The translations under genes were made by a program, and so were the position numbers. A stretch of 64,000 bases of DNA from a bacterium (GTDB taxonomy: Bacteria; Vulcanimicrobiota; Xenobia; Xenobiales; JADMJV01), in contig JAFEBA010000013.1 of the NCBI GenBank assembly GCA_018266105.1, positions 18,354 through 82,353 on the forward strand, in the 5' to 3' direction. The notes below the pieces were generated by a model. The model saw nothing but the letters and a program-made list of their open reading frames with translations, was not told where the DNA came from and did not search any database. Every line of letters begins with the position of its first letter. Position 1 is the stretch's first letter. Below, in pieces: positions 15,868 to 24,647 of the stretch.

Positions 15868-16785
15868 GCAGCGTTGGAGCTCAGCTCTCAGCTCAAGGTA
15901 GTCGCTGTCCTCAACCATTTGCAGCCCGGTCAGATCGGCCTGCAAATGGCTGACGTCGGCGAAGCCGACCACGTTGGTGACATCCGAGATGGGGCGAGGC
16001 GTCAGCCATTCCCCGTCTCGCACCCCATAGAACAGTGACGGAAAGACTTCCTCGGTTGTGTCCAGTCGGGCCAGGTAAAGCCGGCAACGGGGGTAATTTC
16101 TCTCGGCTCGAAACGGTGGAGGTAGGAACCCTTGCTGTCCTTTTGCTTCGATCCAGAACTCTTTCAGCCTGGCGCCATAGAAGTTGGCCAGTTTTTCAAG
16201 ACGGCGTCGGGGGGCGTGAGGTCCAACACTCAGACTGATGGGTACGCAGGCCTGGGCGTGGAGGAGTTCGGCTTCTTTGCGCGCCGGAGCAAAGAGTCGT
16301 TTTTCCCGACTGAGAGGAACGAATTCCACTTCAATCTTGGTGCAATTCATTCCCATTTCCCTGGATTCAATTTGGAACTTGCCGTGTGTCCAGGTGCCGA
16401 GGTGGTTTCCGCTGCGCAGGCGGATCTGTTTGGCGTAGGTCCGGAGCACGGCGTTCAATCCGGCCGAAACGTGTCGTTCGGACCGGCGAGCCCGGCCGTC
16501 CAACATGACAGTCGGCAGCTGGTGAATTTGGCCGGGTTCGATGACATAGTCTCCGATCTCGGCGTAACATTGGTGACTGTCGCCATGCCAGTTGAAGTAA
16601 CTGGCGCCCCCAGCCACCGCGGCCTGCAGCCAGCGCAGACAATATTGGTATGGATCGACCAGTTGAAATTTGGCCAAACGCTCCAACGCCGACCGGTCGT
16701 CGATGGTAAAGGCGCCCGAGGAATCGTGCTGGCCTTCCGAGTTGAGACTGACCAACAGGTCTTCTAGTTGTAGGTGGGAGCCCAT
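15850..16785 (-). CDS. Hypothetical protein, possibly GHKL-ATPase-like N-terminus
   Basis: 311 residues, soluble, no signal peptide. The segment ERLAKFQLVDPYQYCLRWLQ followed by AAVAGGASYF recalls the helix in GHKL/Hsp90-type ATPases where a conserved N or E sits (LVQNAxDAGA), but the residues are not conserved enough to claim it. The rest is mixed alpha/beta with several strands (FPSLFYGVRDGEWLTPRPIS). I do not recognise the family. Downstream of the copper-type operon on the same strand, separated by a large hairpin, so it is probably a separate unit. Confidence 0.5.
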   Translation of the reverse strand: MGSHLQLEDLLVSLNSEGQHDSSGAFTIDDRSALERLAKFQLVDPYQYCLRWLQAAVAGGASYFNWHGDSHQCYAEIGDYVIEPGQIHQLPTVMLDGRARRSERHVSAGLNAVLRTYAKQIRLRSGNHLGTWTHGKFQIESREMGMNCTKIEVEFVPLSREKRLFAPARKEAELLHAQACVPISLSVGPHAPRRRLEKLANFYGARLKEFWIEAKGQQGFLPPPFRAERNYPRCRLYLARLDTTEEVFPSLFYGVRDGEWLTPRPISDVTNVVGFADVSHLQADLTGLQMVEDSDYLELRAELQRCLFKVM

Positions 16786-16800
16786 TTGTCAGTCGTTCAA

Positions 16801-16843
16801 CCAGCCAGCAGCCCGCCCTTTTCCAAGACCGACTGCTGGCTGG
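16801..16843. repeat. 11-bp perfect inverted repeat between the SCO and 15850-16785 genes
   Basis: CCAGCCAGCAG (16801-16811) and CTGCTGGCTGG (16833-16843) are exact reverse complements around a 21-base loop. It sits 11 bp after the SCO stop on the minus strand and 15 bp before the next start. There is no T-run, so it is more likely an RNA-processing or factor-dependent termination structure, or an operator, than a classical terminator. Confidence 0.6.
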
Positions 16844-16854
16844 CGTCACCAGCT

Positions 16855-17415
16855 TTATAGCGATTCGCGCAAGCTGCGAGCGGCTTCTTCGGTGGTCCAT
16901 TCGGTTCCACTGAAGATACGCACCAGTTTGCCCCTGGAGTCGATCACCACGGTTTTCAGGTTGTGTTGAATGGTGCCGTTCTGATCGTAGTAGACCACGC
17001 CCAGGGGACCGGTCACGGCTTCGATGGCCTCCGGTTTTCCCGTCAGGAAGTCCCAATTGACGCGTTTTTTATCGTATCCCTGAGCATAGGCCTTGAGCAT
17101 GTGGGGAGTGTCCCGGTCGGGGTCAAGAGTCACCGACAGGACCTGCACCTTGTTGAGCAGTCCAGCCTTTTCCAGCACTTCGTTGGTGCTCTTCAGCTTG
17201 CTGGCGATGGTGGGGCATTTATCGGGGTAGGGGCACTGAGTAAACAGGAAGGTCAGCAGCACCGCTTTGCCGCGGAACTGGCTCAACTGAACCTGTTTGC
17301 CGTTCTGGTTCGTCAGGCGAAAGTTGGGAACTGATTGGCCCGGTTCCAGGGCCTTCTGAGGCATGGCCCAGGCCAGGCTGGCCAGGGTCAACAGGATGCA
17401 TAGAGTTTTCTTCAT
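16855..17415 (-). CDS. SCO1/SenC-family copper chaperone / thiol protein
   Basis: 186 residues with a signal peptide (MKKTLCILLTLASLAWA), then a thioredoxin fold. The metal-binding pair is C61 and C67 in FTQCPYPDKCP, a C-x5-C variant seen in part of the family instead of C-x3-C. The third ligand His is present (H151 in TIQHNLKTVVID). SCO proteins deliver copper to cytochrome oxidase or act as periplasmic thiol reductases. Here it closes a TolC-MFP-RND operon. Its first 197 bp overlap, in another frame, the open 3' end of the RND gene. A GAAAGG site precedes the ATG. Confidence 0.9.
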   Translation of the reverse strand: MKKTLCILLTLASLAWAMPQKALEPGQSVPNFRLTNQNGKQVQLSQFRGKAVLLTFLFTQCPYPDKCPTIASKLKSTNEVLEKAGLLNKVQVLSVTLDPDRDTPHMLKAYAQGYDKKRVNWDFLTGKPEAIEAVTGPLGVVYYDQNGTIQHNLKTVVIDSRGKLVRIFSGTEWTTEEAARSLRESL

Positions 17416-20400
17416 GGGGATGTACCTTTCTCATTTTTGTCAGGATATGGATGGCCTCATCGACCAAAGAGTGCATAATGGGGATGTCAACCAGGCTGAG
17501 CACAGTGCCCATGGTCAGGCCGCCCAGAATGACGGTTCCCAGGGGCGAATAGGCGTCCAGCCCGGTGCGGGGGAAGCATGCCAGCGGAATCATGACCACG
17601 ATGGTAATCAGCGAGGTCATCAGAATGGGTCGCAGGCGTCGCGGACAGGCGCGAACGATGGCCTGATCGCGGGGAATACCCTGGGCTCGTTGGCGCAGAA
17701 TTTCGTCCACCAGCAGAATCGCGGTGGTGGCATCCATCCCGGTCAGCACAATCAACGCCATGATGCTGACTGAGGAGAAGGCCTGGTGGTTGAGCCAGAG
17801 GGCGATAAAAACCCCGCTCAGCTCCAGTGGGATGGAAAAGATCATCTGGAGCGGCTGCAGGAAGCCTCGAAATTGAGCCACCAGCACCAGCAAAATCAAA
17901 ATCATGGACAATCCCAGACCCCGCAACAGACGTTGGAACGAATCCATCATCTGGGTCATGTCACCGCGCATTTCCACTCCATAGCCGGGGGGCCAGTTGA
18001 GCTGATGCAGCGACTTCATCATAACTTCCATGGCCAGATCCATGGAGTAGGGGCCGCTCATTCTATAGAAGCCGGTGACGCTAATGGCACGGCGCATCCC
18101 GTCGTGTTCGATTAGAGTGGGGGCCGGGCGCAGTCGAACTTCGGCCAGATTGCGCAGCGGTACGGTCTGCCCGCGGGGCGTTTGAATGGGCAGGTCGTAG
18201 AGGTCCTCAGGAGTCACTCGACGCTGGTCCTGGTCGAGGCGCACCAGGATGGTGGTCTGACGCAGGTTCTCCAGTCGGTAGAATTCCTGGGTGTATCCGC
18301 CATGGAGCGAGAAGTAGGCCTGGCTGGCGATTTCCTCCGGGCTCAAGCCCAGCTGAGCAGCCCGTTCCGAATTCACTTCGATTTGATAGATAGGGTTGCC
18401 CAGGGTCCAGGAATTTGCTACTTGATGGAGTCCCGGGGTGGAGCTCGCGATCTGTTTCACTTCCTCGGCCAGTCTCGAGAGGATTTGAAGGTCTGGGCCG
18501 GTCACCACCAGCTGGATGGGGGCGGCCGAGCTGGCCATCACATCTGAGCCCATTTCTTTGATCTGCAAACGACGCAGCCCGGGGATGCTCTGGCGAGCCT
18601 CGGTTTCGACCGCGTCCACCACCTGCCAGATGCTGCGAGAGCGCCGACTCTTGTCGGAGAAGGTCAGCATGGCGGTGGCGCTCTGAGTCAGGCCGGTCGA
18701 GTAACCGGTGAAGTTGGGCACGCTCATGGGCTCGCTGCCGATTTCGATGGAGGCCTTCTCGATCTCGGGTTGCTTTTGCAGGATGCCTTCTAGACGGTCC
18801 ACCGCCTGTAGGGTGGCCTGATAGGAAGTGCCGGGGGCCATTTCTAGAACCAGGTAGCCCTGGCCTACGTCGGCCAGCGGCATCATTTCGCTGCCAATGA
18901 AGTAGTAGAAGGTGCCGCCGAGTACGACCGTAAGAAGAACTCGAATCAGACTGGCGAAGCGGCGTTGCAGTAACCATTCCAGCAGCCGTTCATAGGCTTT
19001 TTCGAGGCGGTCCAGAGCTCGTTGGAAGGGAGCCAGCAGCCAGAGGTAGAGGCGGTGGCGGCGCTCACGCTGACGCACTTCAGGTCGGGCTAGCAGGCGC
19101 GAACCAAGCAGAGCGGTCAGCGTGAGGGAGACCAGGAAGGAAGCCAGAAGTCCAAGGATGATCGGCCACACCAGCCCCTGGAACATCTCCTGCACGATGC
19201 CCCCACAGAGCAGCAGAGGCAGTAGAGCGAGTACCAGCATGAGCGTGGAGGCGGCCACGGCCAAACGTACTTCGCTGATCCCGTCGATGGTGGCGCTGGT
19301 GGGATCTTTGCCTAGCTCCAGGTGGCGCTCGATGGCGTGGATGTCGATGATCGAATCATCCACCAGACGCCCAATGGAGATCAGCAGGCCGATCAGGGTG
19401 CTGGAATTGAGCGTCAGGCCCAGCGGCAGCATGGCCACCACCGCCAGCGCCAGCGAAACGGGAATGGTGATGGTGGCAATCAGGGTGCCACGCCATTCCC
19501 CCAGGAAGAAGAGCACCACCAGCCCGGTCAGGAGCACAGCCGTGAGCAGTTCCTCCCACATGTTGTCCATTAGCGTCGAGACGAACTGGGAGTTATCGTA
19601 GGCCACTTCAAAGTGGATACCCGGGTAGTCTTGCTCCAGGCGCGTCAGTTCTTGCTTAATGGCGCTGATCACGCGTGGCGAACTGGCTTGAGGGTTTTGC
19701 AGAACATTGACTTCGATGGCCCGGCCGACCTGGCCGCGACGCAGATAATGGTAGCCACTGCGAGTTTCGCTGCTGGTGTCGAGCACGCGAGCCAGGTCGC
19801 GCAGGTGGATCACGCGGTCGCCCTGTGTGGCCACTGGCACATTTTCCAAGTCCTCGGGTGCGCGGGCGAGATGTTCCAGGCGCACGGTGAACTCGCTGGC
19901 CCCCTGAGTCAGGGTTCCGGCCGGGCGGGCCACATTGTAGCGGTCGATGGCGTCGCGAACCTGAAGAATCGATAGACCACGGGCTGCCAGAGCATGGCGG
20001 TAGACCTGAACCTGCAGCTGACGACGCGAGCCGCCGAAGGTGGAGACGGCCAGCACCTCCGGACTGGCCGATTTCAGGCGATTGACCACCTGGTTATCAG
20101 CCAGTTGGCGCAATTCGCTCCACCCCCAACGCGAGTCGCCGCGAAGTGACAGGCTCAGAATGGGGAGGTTGAGGGGGTCGATCGGGAGCACCCAGGACGG
20201 TTTGAGGTTGGCACCGGTGGCGGGCAGGTCCGCCTGAATGATGTTGAGCAGCGATTGGGTGGCGGCCAGTGCCGCTTTCATATCATGCCCGTAGGGAAAC
20301 TCCAATGAAACGATGGAGAAGCCGTCCTGGGAAGTGCTGCGCAGGTAACGCACACCCGGCACGCTGACCATGCGTTCCTCGATGGGTTTGGAGATGTAGG

Positions 20401-20590
20401 TCTCCATTTCCTCGGCCGAGAGGCCGGGCATCATGGTGGCCACACCCAGCATCGGGCTTTGCACATAGGGCATAAAGCGACGAGGCAACCCGCCGCTCAG
20501 AGCCTCGAAAGCCAACAACAAGACTCCCAGGTAGAACGCCAGAATGATGTAGGGGTGCTGGATGGACCAGCGCGAGAGGTTGAAGTTCAT
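17219..20590 (-). CDS. RND-family efflux transporter, inner-membrane pump
   Basis: The frame encodes 1,123 residues; homologous sequence ends near residue ~1,057, after TM12 (LSLVDIPIMHSLVDEAIHIL). Twelve membrane helices and two large periplasmic loops are present. TM4 keeps the proton-relay Asp pair (GRLVDDSIIDIHAIERHLE). TM10 reads MALIVLTGMDATTAILLVDE, without the Lys seen in classical HAE pumps. Its start overlaps the MFP stop (ATGA). The remaining ~66 codons run through the SCO start in another frame, an unusually long overlap that may mark a lost stop or frameshift. With the SCO gene and Met/His-rich adaptor, metal (Cu/Ag) export is plausible but unproven. Confidence 0.88.
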   Translation of the reverse strand: MNFNLSRWSIQHPYIILAFYLGVLLLAFEALSGGLPRRFMPYVQSPMLGVATMMPGLSAEEMETYISKPIEERMVSVPGVRYLRSTSQDGFSIVSLEFPYGHDMKAALAATQSLLNIIQADLPATGANLKPSWVLPIDPLNLPILSLSLRGDSRWGWSELRQLADNQVVNRLKSASPEVLAVSTFGGSRRQLQVQVYRHALAARGLSILQVRDAIDRYNVARPAGTLTQGASEFTVRLEHLARAPEDLENVPVATQGDRVIHLRDLARVLDTSSETRSGYHYLRRGQVGRAIEVNVLQNPQASSPRVISAIKQELTRLEQDYPGIHFEVAYDNSQFVSTLMDNMWEELLTAVLLTGLVVLFFLGEWRGTLIATITIPVSLALAVVAMLPLGLTLNSSTLIGLLISIGRLVDDSIIDIHAIERHLELGKDPTSATIDGISEVRLAVAASTLMLVLALLPLLLCGGIVQEMFQGLVWPIILGLLASFLVSLTLTALLGSRLLARPEVRQRERRHRLYLWLLAPFQRALDRLEKAYERLLEWLLQRRFASLIRVLLTVVLGGTFYYFIGSEMMPLADVGQGYLVLEMAPGTSYQATLQAVDRLEGILQKQPEIEKASIEIGSEPMSVPNFTGYSTGLTQSATAMLTFSDKSRRSRSIWQVVDAVETEARQSIPGLRRLQIKEMGSDVMASSAAPIQLVVTGPDLQILSRLAEEVKQIASSTPGLHQVANSWTLGNPIYQIEVNSERAAQLGLSPEEIASQAYFSLHGGYTQEFYRLENLRQTTILVRLDQDQRRVTPEDLYDLPIQTPRGQTVPLRNLAEVRLRPAPTLIEHDGMRRAISVTGFYRMSGPYSMDLAMEVMMKSLHQLNWPPGYGVEMRGDMTQMMDSFQRLLRGLGLSMILILLVLVAQFRGFLQPLQMIFSIPLELSGVFIALWLNHQAFSSVSIMALIVLTGMDATTAILLVDEILRQRAQGIPRDQAIVRACPRRLRPILMTSLITIVVMIPLACFPRTGLDAYSPLGTVILGGLTMGTVLSLVDIPIMHSLVDEAIHILTKMRKVHPHEENSMHPVDPGQPGLGHASEGPGTGPISSQLSPDEPERQTGSVEPVPRQSGAADLPVYSVPLPR

Positions 20591-22101
20591 GGGCTGGCAC
20601 CTGGGGTCGGGGAGCAGTATTCTTCGCTGGGAGCCAGACCCGGCATGGAGGAATGGTCCATGCCTTCCATCTCAGGCATCTTTCCGGAAGGTGTGGGAAG
20701 CGTCTCGGGCCCCTGGGTTGACCATTTCACCTCACTCAGTGCCATTCCGTCGCGCAGGCCAAAGCCACCGGCCACCACCACCCGGTCCCCGGGACTGATA
20801 CCTTCCAGGATGCCCACACGGCCGTCCTGGGCGCCGCTGACTTGAACCGGGCGCTTGCGCGCCGTCAGGCCCGTTTTGGTGTTTTGCGCAATCCATACGA
20901 AGGGCTGATTGTTCAGGTCTCGCTGCAGAGAAGCCAGCGGCACGGTGAGCCGGCGCTTGCGTTTGGCCAGTGCGATCTGCATGGGAACATAGGCGCCCAC
21001 CCGGAGACCCACCGATCCGTCGACGATGGCTTCCACCGTGAAGGTCCGAGTATTAGGGTCGGTTTCGCCAAAGTCAGAGTGGATCTCGGTGAGCAGCGGG
21101 TCGCGTCCGGGAAGCGCGACGCTCACCCTGGAGCCGCGGCCCAACTGACCACAGTATTCTTGAGGAATACGCGCTTGCAGACGGAGCTTGTGGGTGGAAC
21201 GCAGGCGCATGAGCACGGACCCGGGCTGCACCAGTGTGCCCGCACTGACCAATCGCTCTGTCACTGTGCCTTCGGAGAGGGCGGTCAGGCGCGTGTAGCC
21301 CTCGATGGTTTCCGCCACCATGGCGTCGGTCTGTTGTCGCTGACGGGCCAGCGCCTGAGCCTGGGATTCGTCCTCAAAAACCTGCGCCTCCAGCACCTGC
21401 ATGGAGCGTTGCTGGGATATTTTACGGATCCCGGCGCGAGCTCGCGCCACTTCCAATTGCTTGACCCGTTGCCGGCTGCGCGCTTCGGCCAGGTCGGCCC
21501 GCGCCTTTTGTAGTTCTTCTAAGGAAAGTCCCCCCTGCTCATAAAGCAGGTTGGAGCGTTCGAACTCACCTTCACGGAACTTCAGTTCAGACTCCGCCGC
21601 CTGTGTTTCCGAGAGGGCCTGCTGCGAGCTCAGGCGTGCCTGCAGCATTTCCTCCTCAATGCTGCGGAGCTCCAGTTGTCCTCGTTGGTGGTGCCGGTGG
21701 GCGGCCTGGCTGCGCAGCTCGGCCTCGGCCCCGGCGGCCCGGGCTGAGGCCGCTCGCAGGCTCAGTTCCTGCGAGTCCAGTTCGACCAGAAGCTGGCCGG
21801 GTTGGACCCGGTCGCCGGGATAGACCAGCGTACGCAGCACCCGACCGCTCACGCGCGCCACCACCTCTTCATCTCTCCAGGCTCGAACTGTTCCGGTAAA
21901 AGTGGCTGAGGGCTGGAGGAACTCGACCGAGAGTTCCTCCAGCGCCACCGGTGCGCGACCAGGCGGAGCCTTCATGTCCATGTTCATGGTCTGAGATTCC
22001 AGAACGGTCATGGAGCCGGGGCGCCGATAGGTCTGCACCAGCCAGCGCGACCCCAAGAGCGCGGCCAGGAGCAAGAGGATATAGCTGAGGTTCTTCTTCA
22101 T
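20587..22101 (-). CDS. RND periplasmic adaptor (MFP) with Met/His-rich ends
   Basis: 504 residues from ATG 22101, which shares its A with the TolC stop (TGATG); an in-frame upstream start would lie inside the TolC gene. A membrane anchor lies at ~5-20. A Met-rich segment ESQTMNMDMKAPPG follows at ~35-48. Lipoyl halves VSGRVLRTLVYPGDRVQPGQ and TVTERLVSAGTLVQPGS flank a coiled-coil. The C-terminus carries SGKMPEMEGMDHSSMPGL, a Met/His cluster like those in copper and silver adaptors (CusB type). It links the RND pump to TolC. Metal specificity is inferred from the Met/His clusters and the SCO neighbour. Confidence 0.88.
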   Translation of the reverse strand: MKKNLSYILLLLAALLGSRWLVQTYRRPGSMTVLESQTMNMDMKAPPGRAPVALEELSVEFLQPSATFTGTVRAWRDEEVVARVSGRVLRTLVYPGDRVQPGQLLVELDSQELSLRAASARAAGAEAELRSQAAHRHHQRGQLELRSIEEEMLQARLSSQQALSETQAAESELKFREGEFERSNLLYEQGGLSLEELQKARADLAEARSRQRVKQLEVARARAGIRKISQQRSMQVLEAQVFEDESQAQALARQRQQTDAMVAETIEGYTRLTALSEGTVTERLVSAGTLVQPGSVLMRLRSTHKLRLQARIPQEYCGQLGRGSRVSVALPGRDPLLTEIHSDFGETDPNTRTFTVEAIVDGSVGLRVGAYVPMQIALAKRKRRLTVPLASLQRDLNNQPFVWIAQNTKTGLTARKRPVQVSGAQDGRVGILEGISPGDRVVVAGGFGLRDGMALSEVKWSTQGPETLPTPSGKMPEMEGMDHSSMPGLAPSEEYCSPTPGASP

Positions 22102-23390
22102 CACAAACCGCCGGTGGCGTAAAGATAGTCGGCCTGACGCCGGTGCGCCTCGAAGATGGCTCTGAGGCGGTTGCTGCGGGCTCGGGCGCAAGCGGCCAGG
22201 GCGTCCAACATCTCCAGGTAGAGTCCGCGACCCACCTCGAAACGGAGTCTGGCGATGCGCCATTCTTCGCTGGCCTTGGCCAGCTCCACCTCAGCCAGGG
22301 CGGCATTCTCCAGGGCTTCGGTCAGGCCCGCGTGAGCGATCGTGACTTCCGACTCGAGCTGGAGCTCAAGCTGTTGCAACGCCGTTTGTCGCAGGTTGAC
22401 TTCCGCTTCCGCGGCCCTCACCTGTGCCTGACGCTGCCCGCCGTCGTAGAGGGGAAAGCTGAAGCTCAAGCCCACTGAAGCTCCTGGCTTCCAGCCCATC
22501 CCGGAGGAGCCCATGCTTTCTGCTTGGGCCACCAGAGCCAGGCGGGGCGAGAATTCGGCCAGACTGGCCAGCAAACGTTGGTCGCCTTCCTGAATGGCCA
22601 GCCGAGCGGCCACCAGGTCCGGCCGGCGCTCCCGAGCCGTTAGCAGCGAGCTGGCCAAACTTTCGGGGGTTTTCGGAGTTTCTTGTTGTTCGCGATAGTC
22701 GAAGTGACTCTCCCAGGAGAGTCCGAGCTGAGATTTGAGTTCGGCTTCGCGTTGCAGATAACGAGAACGCGCGCTGTTGAGCTGTTGGCGGGCGGTGGCA
22801 ACCTCGGCCTCGGCTCGCAGAACGAGGTAGCGTGCTACGCGCCCCAGTCTGAAGCGCTGTTCTACCTTTTCCAGCAGTTCTCGACGGGCCGTTTCTGCTT
22901 GCTCGGCGGCGGCGAGCTCGGCGCGGGCTTGGGCCACTTCATAAAAGGCCAGACGGGCTCGCCGACAGGTACTCTGGAGCGCCACTTGCTGGCGGGCCAG
23001 CGATGCTCTTTCGGCTTGCTCGGCTGCTGCCAGGCGATGTCCAAGCCAGCCTCCGTTGTAAAGTGGAAGCATGGCCATGGCATTGAAGTTGAGCGAGGAG
23101 CCCGAAGGCAGAACCTGCAGGAAATTGGGATCGCCTCCGCTGGCATAGATCATACTCGTGCCTTGACGGGCCGCCAGCATTCCCAAGCCAATTTTCAGAT
23201 TGCTCTCTGAGGCCGTGCGTTCTCGTTCGGCCCGGACCAGATCGGCTTGAAAGTCCGCCAGCGCGACTTCAGGGCTGTATCGCAGGGAGAGCTCGACCGC
23301 CTTGTCGGCGGTGAGCTCGCCCTGGTAACATGGCAGAGCCCGCGCGACCGAAGTGGCCGCCAGAAGTAGCCCGAGGACCCAGCCGCGCAT
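22101..23390 (-). CDS. TolC-family outer-membrane channel of the RND system
   Basis: 429 residues: signal peptide MRGWVLGLLLAATSVARA, then two helical-hairpin repeats typical of OEP proteins. Strand motifs are FNAMAMLPLYNGG and its second-repeat counterpart VGLSFSFPLYDGG, which mark the two beta segments of the barrel. Coupled to the MFP gene by TGATG, and 6 bp after the stop of the 23397-24074 gene, so the RND system may be transcribed together with the glycine-zipper genes before it. Confidence 0.92.
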   Translation of the reverse strand: MRGWVLGLLLAATSVARALPCYQGELTADKAVELSLRYSPEVALADFQADLVRAERERTASESNLKIGLGMLAARQGTSMIYASGGDPNFLQVLPSGSSLNFNAMAMLPLYNGGWLGHRLAAAEQAERASLARQQVALQSTCRRARLAFYEVAQARAELAAAEQAETARRELLEKVEQRFRLGRVARYLVLRAEAEVATARQQLNSARSRYLQREAELKSQLGLSWESHFDYREQQETPKTPESLASSLLTARERRPDLVAARLAIQEGDQRLLASLAEFSPRLALVAQAESMGSSGMGWKPGASVGLSFSFPLYDGGQRQAQVRAAEAEVNLRQTALQQLELQLESEVTIAHAGLTEALENAALAEVELAKASEEWRIARLRFEVGRGLYLEMLDALAACARARSNRLRAIFEAHRRQADYLYATGGL

Positions 23391-23396
23391 GTCAGT

Positions 23397-24074
23397 TTAG
23401 CCTTCCGGGGTGGGCGGCGGAGCGAAGAAATCGGCCGCCTGCTTGAAGGCACGGTCGCCCCGTGCGTGACCTTCGCGATAGTTGCTGCCGATGCTGGTGA
23501 CGCCGGCATAAGTACCCGCTGCCATTCCCACGAAGTTGCCCAGGGTCGAGCGGGTGACTCTGGCCAGCAGGCCCGGGTCGCTGGCAAACGACTCAGGAAA
23601 GTGTTGCAGCGTCGATTCCAGCCAGGCATCTGAGGTCTGACGCACTTTGTCCTGGAAGGAGCCGGGCGAGGCATCCCACTGGGCCTGTCCGACCATAACG
23701 TTGGTGGCTGCTCCGGCCATTGCGCCCTGGGAGGGCGATAGGGCCAGAAAATCCAGGCCGGTCACTCCGCCGGCCAGGGCACCGGTGGCTGCCAGGTTGG
23801 CTCCCATGGCCACCTTAAAGGCCATTCGTGCCTGGTCTTCTTTCAGGTCGGCGCCGTGCACGATGCCCTGAGCAGCCCCAGCGCAGCCGCCGACGATAAT
23901 GCGCGTCAGGCCCTGGGTCAGGCCAGCCATGACCGAGACGCTGCCGCTGGCCATATCGTAAAGGGAGAAGTCAGTGCTTTGGCTGGCTTCTTTCTGCTCG
24001 CAAGTGGTGGCCAGCGGTTGAGCCGGCTTGGGGCTGGAAATGGGAACGTGGGGACGATTTTGGATGATCATCAT
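23397..24074 (-). CDS. Short-leader glycine-zipper protein (225 aa)
   Basis: Begins MMIIQNRPHVPISSPKP: the MxI plus Pro-rich leader shared by many proteins of this region. Several Ala/Gly-rich segments with GxxxG spacing (IVGGCAGAAQGIVHG; ATGALAGGVTGL; MAGAATNVMVG; VGMAAGTYAGV) could insert in or pack against membranes. AAAGGAG lies 6 bases before the first ATG. No classical signal peptide and no recognised family. It is followed 6 bp later by the TolC-MFP-RND-SCO genes and preceded by two similar genes, probably one long transcript from the promoter at 25745. Confidence 0.65.
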   Translation of the reverse strand: MMIIQNRPHVPISSPKPAQPLATTCEQKEASQSTDFSLYDMASGSVSVMAGLTQGLTRIIVGGCAGAAQGIVHGADLKEDQARMAFKVAMGANLAATGALAGGVTGLDFLALSPSQGAMAGAATNVMVGQAQWDASPGSFQDKVRQTSDAWLESTLQHFPESFASDPGLLARVTRSTLGNFVGMAAGTYAGVTSIGSNYREGHARGDRAFKQAADFFAPPPTPEG

Positions 24075-24101
24075 GGTGTACTCCTTTTGTGATGTGTAGG
24101 A

Positions 24102-24647
24102 TCAGGATTTCTCAGAGGACTTGAATTCGAGCCAGATGCTCTTGCCAGCGTCTCGTATCAGGCCGATGGGCTGACGCAAGAGCACGTCGGCCACATCTTT
24201 GGGACGGTCGTAGACCGTCTTGGCGGCCAGCAACGACATTCCACCAGCGGCCACAAAGCCGCCGACCACCGTGCCCGGCATCGCGGCTGAAGCCAGCAGA
24301 GCCATGGAGGCTCCCAGGTGAATGGCCCCGTCCAGCACTTCGTGGGTGTTCATGTTTCGCATGCCTTCGCGGATTTCACCGTAGGCGGCCAGTGCTCCAA
24401 GCGTTCCCACCACGGCTCCCACCCCCATGGCTCCATGTTTGGGGAGCACAATGGTGGAGGCCAGGGCGGAGCCGATCAGGGAGTCACGACGTAAACTGCG
24501 TGAACTCTGAGCGAAGTGGCTGGGTGCGGGAGGCTTCGGGTCAGGCGTTGGAGCCGGGGCCGGGGTTGGTTGGTCCTTTGGGGCCTGCTGCCTCAAAGCT
24601 CTCTGGGGTAGTCGTGCGGCCGGGTTCGGCATCTGTTGAATTTTCAT
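24102..24647 (-). CDS. Short-leader glycine-zipper protein (181 aa) with long Pro-rich N-terminus
   Basis: Starts MKIQQMPNPAARLPQ. A strongly Pro/Ala-rich disordered stretch (~22-43, alternating P-x) precedes three hydrophobic Ala/Gly segments (~58-85, ~107-125, ~127-145). AAGGAG lies before ATG 24647. The start overlaps the upstream gene by ATGA, showing coupling. Function unknown. The layout (short MKI leader, disordered spacer, glycine-zipper body) is repeated in other genes of this window without clear sequence homology. Confidence 0.65.
   Translation of the reverse strand: MKIQQMPNPAARLPQRALRQQAPKDQPTPAPAPTPDPKPPAPSHFAQSSRSLRRDSLIGSALASTIVLPKHGAMGVGAVVGTLGALAAYGEIREGMRNMNTHEVLDGAIHLGASMALLASAAMPGTVVGGFVAAGGMSLLAAKTVYDRPKDVADVLLRQPIGLIRDAGKSIWLEFKSSEKS

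Noticed and set aside
22102..22263. 54-residue N-terminal extension of the RND adaptor
   Set aside because: It lies wholly within the TolC gene and is Arg/Pro-rich; ATG 22101 gives a normal anchor and TGATG coupling.
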